Assembly (NCBI GenBank): GCA_028287225.1
Contig: JAQBPZ010000327.1
Coordinates: 1-18,000 of the forward strand
Direction of reading: 5' to 3'
Source of the DNA: Gemmatimonadota bacterium
Lineage (GTDB): Bacteria; Gemmatimonadota; Gemmatimonadetes; Gemmatimonadales; Gemmatimonadaceae
Length of the DNA stretch: 18,000 nucleotides
Part shown: positions 15,993 through 18,000 of the stretch, piece after piece
Numbering within the stretch: the stretch's first letter is position 1
Layout of the letters: the number at the start of each line of letters is the position of its first letter
Position numbers and translations under genes: made by a program
The notes under the pieces: model-generated
What the model saw: only the letters and a program-made list of their open reading frames with translations
The model's database searches: none
Told to the model about the DNA's origin: nothing

Positions 15993-16118
15993 GTACGCGA
16001 ATCGACGCGAATGGGGCACCACGATTTCCGCGAACACATATCCAGGGGATGTGTTGCATCTCCGGCGGGATGAGATCGCGGTCATTCGTGCCGTTCGGAT
16101 TCGTACTGATTCGCGGAC
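15993..16118. repeat. Inverted-repeat element, copy B (downstream of U32 gene)
   Basis: 15993-16016 matches copy A 13179-13202 at 21 of 24 bases (gtacgcgaatc, then cgcgaatggg). On the other side, the reverse complement of 16108-16118 is gtccgcgaatc, pairing with 15993-16003 at 10 of 11. The inner right arm read in reverse (acgaatgaccgcgatctcatccc) resembles copy A's gcgaatgctcgcgattcatccc. The arms need gaps to align, so this copy is older or more damaged. Confidence 0.6.
16033..16055 (+). repeat. Small hairpin in the centre of repeat copy B
   Basis: aacacat and atgtgtt form a perfect 7-bp stem with a 9-base loop, extendable by two pairs with a one-base bulge. It has no T-tract, so it is probably not a terminator. 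Confidence 0.4.
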
Positions 16119-16223
16119 GATCACAGCCGGCGATCCGCGAAACCGTCCACGCGTGCGTCGAATCACCGCATCAGGCCGCAAAATGATGCTGCGTTTGCCG
16201 AGCGCCGGGCCCAGGATCGAGCG

Positions 16224-18000
16224 ATGACCAGCGAACGTCCGACCCTGGAGGCCGCGCGGGAGATCCTCCGCGCCCGGTTCGGCTTCCCCGAGTTCCGCCC
16301 CGGACAGGAGCGCGCGGTCAGCAGCGTGCTCGCGGGACGCGACACGCTCGTCGTGCTGCCCACCGGCGGCGGCAAGTCGCTCTGCTACCAGGTACCGGCA
16401 CTCCTGCTGCCGGGCCTCACGGTGGTCGTGAGCCCGCTCATCTCGCTCATGAAGGACCAGGTGGACGCGCTCACGGCGCGCGGCATCCCGGCCACCTTCG
16501 TGAACAGCACCCTCACGCAGGGGGAGATCGCCGAGCGCATGGCGCGCGTGAGCCGCGGTGAGGTGAAGATGCTCTACGTGGCGCCCGAGCGGTTCGACGT
16601 CGGCAGCGCCGCCGAGCGGCTTCGCGAGGTGGGCGTGAGCCTGCTCGCCGTGGACGAGGCCCACTGCATCAGCGAGTGGGGCCACGACTTCCGGCCCGCG
16701 TACCTGCGCGTGGCACAGCTGCGCGAGAAGCTCGGCTGGCCCCCCGCGGTCGCGCTCACCGCGACCGCCACGCAGCAGGTGCGCGAGGACATCGGGCGCC
16801 AGCTCCGGCTGGAGAACGGCGAGACCATCATCACCGGGTTCGACCGCACGAACCTGCGCTACCACGTCATTGCCACCAAGACCGACGCGGACAAGGACGC
16901 CGCGCTGCGCGACATCCTGGACGAGCATGCCGGCGTCGCGATCATCTACGCCTCCACGCGCCGCAGCGTGGAGAAGATCTCGCAGCGGCTCGAGGCGATG
17001 CGCATCAGCAACAAGGCGTACCACGCCGGGCTCGACGACGCGCACCGCCACGAGGTGCAGGACGCCTTCATGAACGAGAGCGTGCGCGCGATCGTCGCGA
17101 CGAACGCGTTCGGCATGGGCATCGACAAGGCGAACGTCCGGACGGTCATCCACTACACGATGCCCGGCACGCTCGAGGCGTACTACCAGGAAGCCGGCCG
17201 CGCGGGGCGCGACGGGAAGCAGTCCGACGTCTACCTGCTGCACGCCTTCCCCGACCGCTTCACGCACGAGTTCTTCATCAAGGGCGCACATCCGGACCGT
17301 GCGACGATCGAGCGCGTGTTCAACCGGCTCGTCGGACTGTCCGACGCCAACGGGATCTTCCAGGCCGACGCCGGCGCCATCGCCGCCTCGCTGCCCGGCA
17401 AGGTGAGCGACCGCGAGGTGGAATCGTCGCTGCGCATCCTCGCGCACGCCGGCGTCATCAGGTCGGAGCCCGACAGCGGCAGCCTCGCGCGCATACGCCT
17501 GCTGGCGACGCCGGACCGCATCAAGCGCGAGCTGGGCCCGTCGCGCGCGATGGAGCTCGGCCTGCTGCGCGCCCTCTGGCGCATGTCGGGCGATGCCCTG
17601 AACGACGGCGTGACCGTGGACCTCAACGGGCTGCCCCCGGGGTTCAACGGCGTGTTCGGCACTCCGCCGCTGCTCGACGCGCTGCAGGCGACGCAGTTCC
17701 TGGAGTGGGAGCGCATCGGCGGCGGCGACCGCCTCACCAACCCGAAGCGCCCCCTCTCGGCCTACCCGCTGGACTGGGCCGCCCTCGAGCGCCGGCGCAA
17801 GGCCGAGCTGGCGAAGCTGGAGTCGGTGCAGCAGTACGCGTACGCCAGCGGGTGCCGCCGCGGGTTCGTGCTGCGCTACTTCGGGGATCCGGCCGCGGGC
17901 CGCGACTGCGGCGGGTGCGACAACTGCCTCGGCACGCATGGCACGCGCGTCGCGAGCACCCCGGCGCCGGCGGCGCGTCCGGGCGAGAAGAAGCGCACGC
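16224..18000 (+). CDS. recQ: RecQ-family ATP-dependent DNA helicase (3' end outside window)
   Basis: This 3'-5' DNA helicase of the RecQ family acts in recombination and fork repair. The first 592 residues are visible and the frame is open to the window end. The core has FGFPEFRPGQERAV (motif 0), LPTGGGKS (45-52, Lys51), the DEAH box (144-147, DEAHCISEWGHDFRP), ALTATAT, YHAGL, VATNAFGMGIDK and QEAGRAGRDG (322-331). In E. coli RecQ the zinc site follows the helicase core directly. Here about 210 residues intervene, including a winged-helix-like stretch, before the four cysteines (Cys544, Cys562, Cys565, Cys568; CGGCDNC). This is the long RecQ subtype with a C-terminal RecQ_Zn_bind module. No HRDC domain has appeared by the window end. 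ATG 16224 is chosen because motif 0 follows at the expected distance; the Shine-Dalgarno is weak. Confidence 0.93.
   Translation, partial: MTSERPTLEAAREILRARFGFPEFRPGQERAVSSVLAGRDTLVVLPTGGGKSLCYQVPALLLPGLTVVVSPLISLMKDQVDALTARGIPATFVNSTLTQGEIAERMARVSRGEVKMLYVAPERFDVGSAAERLREVGVSLLAVDEAHCISEWGHDFRPAYLRVAQLREKLGWPPAVALTATATQQVREDIGRQLRLENGETIITGFDRTNLRYHVIATKTDADKDAALRDILDEHAGVAIIYASTRRSVEKISQRLEAMRISNKAYHAGLDDAHRHEVQDAFMNESVRAIVATNAFGMGIDKANVRTVIHYTMPGTLEAYYQEAGRAGRDGKQSDVYLLHAFPDRFTHEFFIKGAHPDRATIERVFNRLVGLSDANGIFQADAGAIAASLPGKVSDREVESSLRILAHAGVIRSEPDSGSLARIRLLATPDRIKRELGPSRAMELGLLRALWRMSGDALNDGVTVDLNGLPPGFNGVFGTPPLLDALQATQFLEWERIGGGDRLTNPKRPLSAYPLDWAALERRRKAELAKLESVQQYAYASGCRRGFVLRYFGDPAAGRDCGGCDNCLGTHGTRVASTPAPAARPGEKKRT

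Larger units (their letters stand above)
15968..16223. other. 256-bp intergenic region with diverged inverted repeat
   Basis: The region between the U32 gene and recQ holds copy B of the inverted-repeat element and a 7-bp hairpin (16033-16039 with 16049-16055). A weak ggatcgag tract precedes the recQ ATG. No convincing promoter or gene was seen. Confidence 0.65.

Noticed and set aside
13397..16039. 880-residue antisense reading frame opposite the U32 gene
   Set aside because: It is the codon-bias shadow of a clearly conserved + strand gene. Its translation is low-complexity His/Arg/Val-rich with no recognisable domain.
15936..17939. 667-residue antisense reading frame opposite recQ
   Set aside because: Same cause: recQ on the + strand has all helicase motifs in order, and the antisense translation is compositionally biased.

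Overview
The window is an 18 kb stretch of a very GC-rich bacterial chromosome with all genes on the + strand. Third-position GC bias is strong, which produces many long but meaningless antisense frames. I infer a Gemmatimonadota-like organism, from the GC content, the order aspS-phoH-ybeY-CNNM/CBS, the GTG/TTG starts and the dense 4-base ATGA/GTGA overlaps. This is gestalt recognition, not a search result. No tRNA, rRNA, insertion sequence or CRISPR array was seen.

Layout. (1) 1-4572: a housekeeping run with the 3' part of aspS, then phoH (TTG start), ybeY, and two consecutive CNNM/CBS membrane proteins, the second lacking the C-terminal CorC_HlyC domain. (2) 4569-8802: a B12-dependent acyl-CoA mutase module, made of a MeaB-type G-protein chaperone, the mutase large subunit, an unrelated SAM methyltransferase, and the small cobalamin-binding subunit. 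(3) 8810-13134: a tightly overlapping chain of a methylcrotonyl/geranyl-CoA-carboxylase-type carboxyltransferase, an AtuA-family protein split into two ORFs, a LiuC/AtuE-like enoyl-CoA hydratase, and a 61-residue membrane protein. (4) 13406-15967: a large U32 'peptidase' family protein, probably an RNA-hydroxylation factor. It is flanked on both sides by intergenic regions that carry the same degenerate inverted-repeat element. (5) 16224-end: a RecQ-family helicase whose zinc site is displaced far toward the C terminus, cut by the window edge.

How the genes may work together. The mutase would routinely be called methylmalonyl-CoA mutase. However, the two residues that bind the free carboxylate in that enzyme (Tyr89 and Arg207, Propionibacterium numbering) are Phe94 and Gln212 here. 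That is the isobutyryl-CoA mutase signature, and the subunit sizes also fit that enzyme. The mutase should therefore handle a monocarboxylic acyl-CoA. It sits beside enzymes of the leucine/acyclic-terpene type (carboxyltransferase, AtuA, LiuC/AtuE-like hydratase). I propose that the locus routes a branched acyl-CoA, for example pivalyl-CoA to isovaleryl-CoA, or butyryl/isobutyryl-CoA, into a carboxylation-hydration pathway. No biotin carboxylase, acyl-CoA dehydrogenase, CoA ligase or lyase lies in the window, so the pathway is incomplete here.

Non-coding structure is notable. There is a roughly 122-bp imperfect palindrome between the mutase large subunit and the methyltransferase. A perfect 14-bp stem / 3-nt loop palindrome with atypical codons lies inside the AtuA gene. 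Diverged copies of a second inverted-repeat element flank the U32 gene. A 7-bp hairpin directly abuts the U32 start codon.
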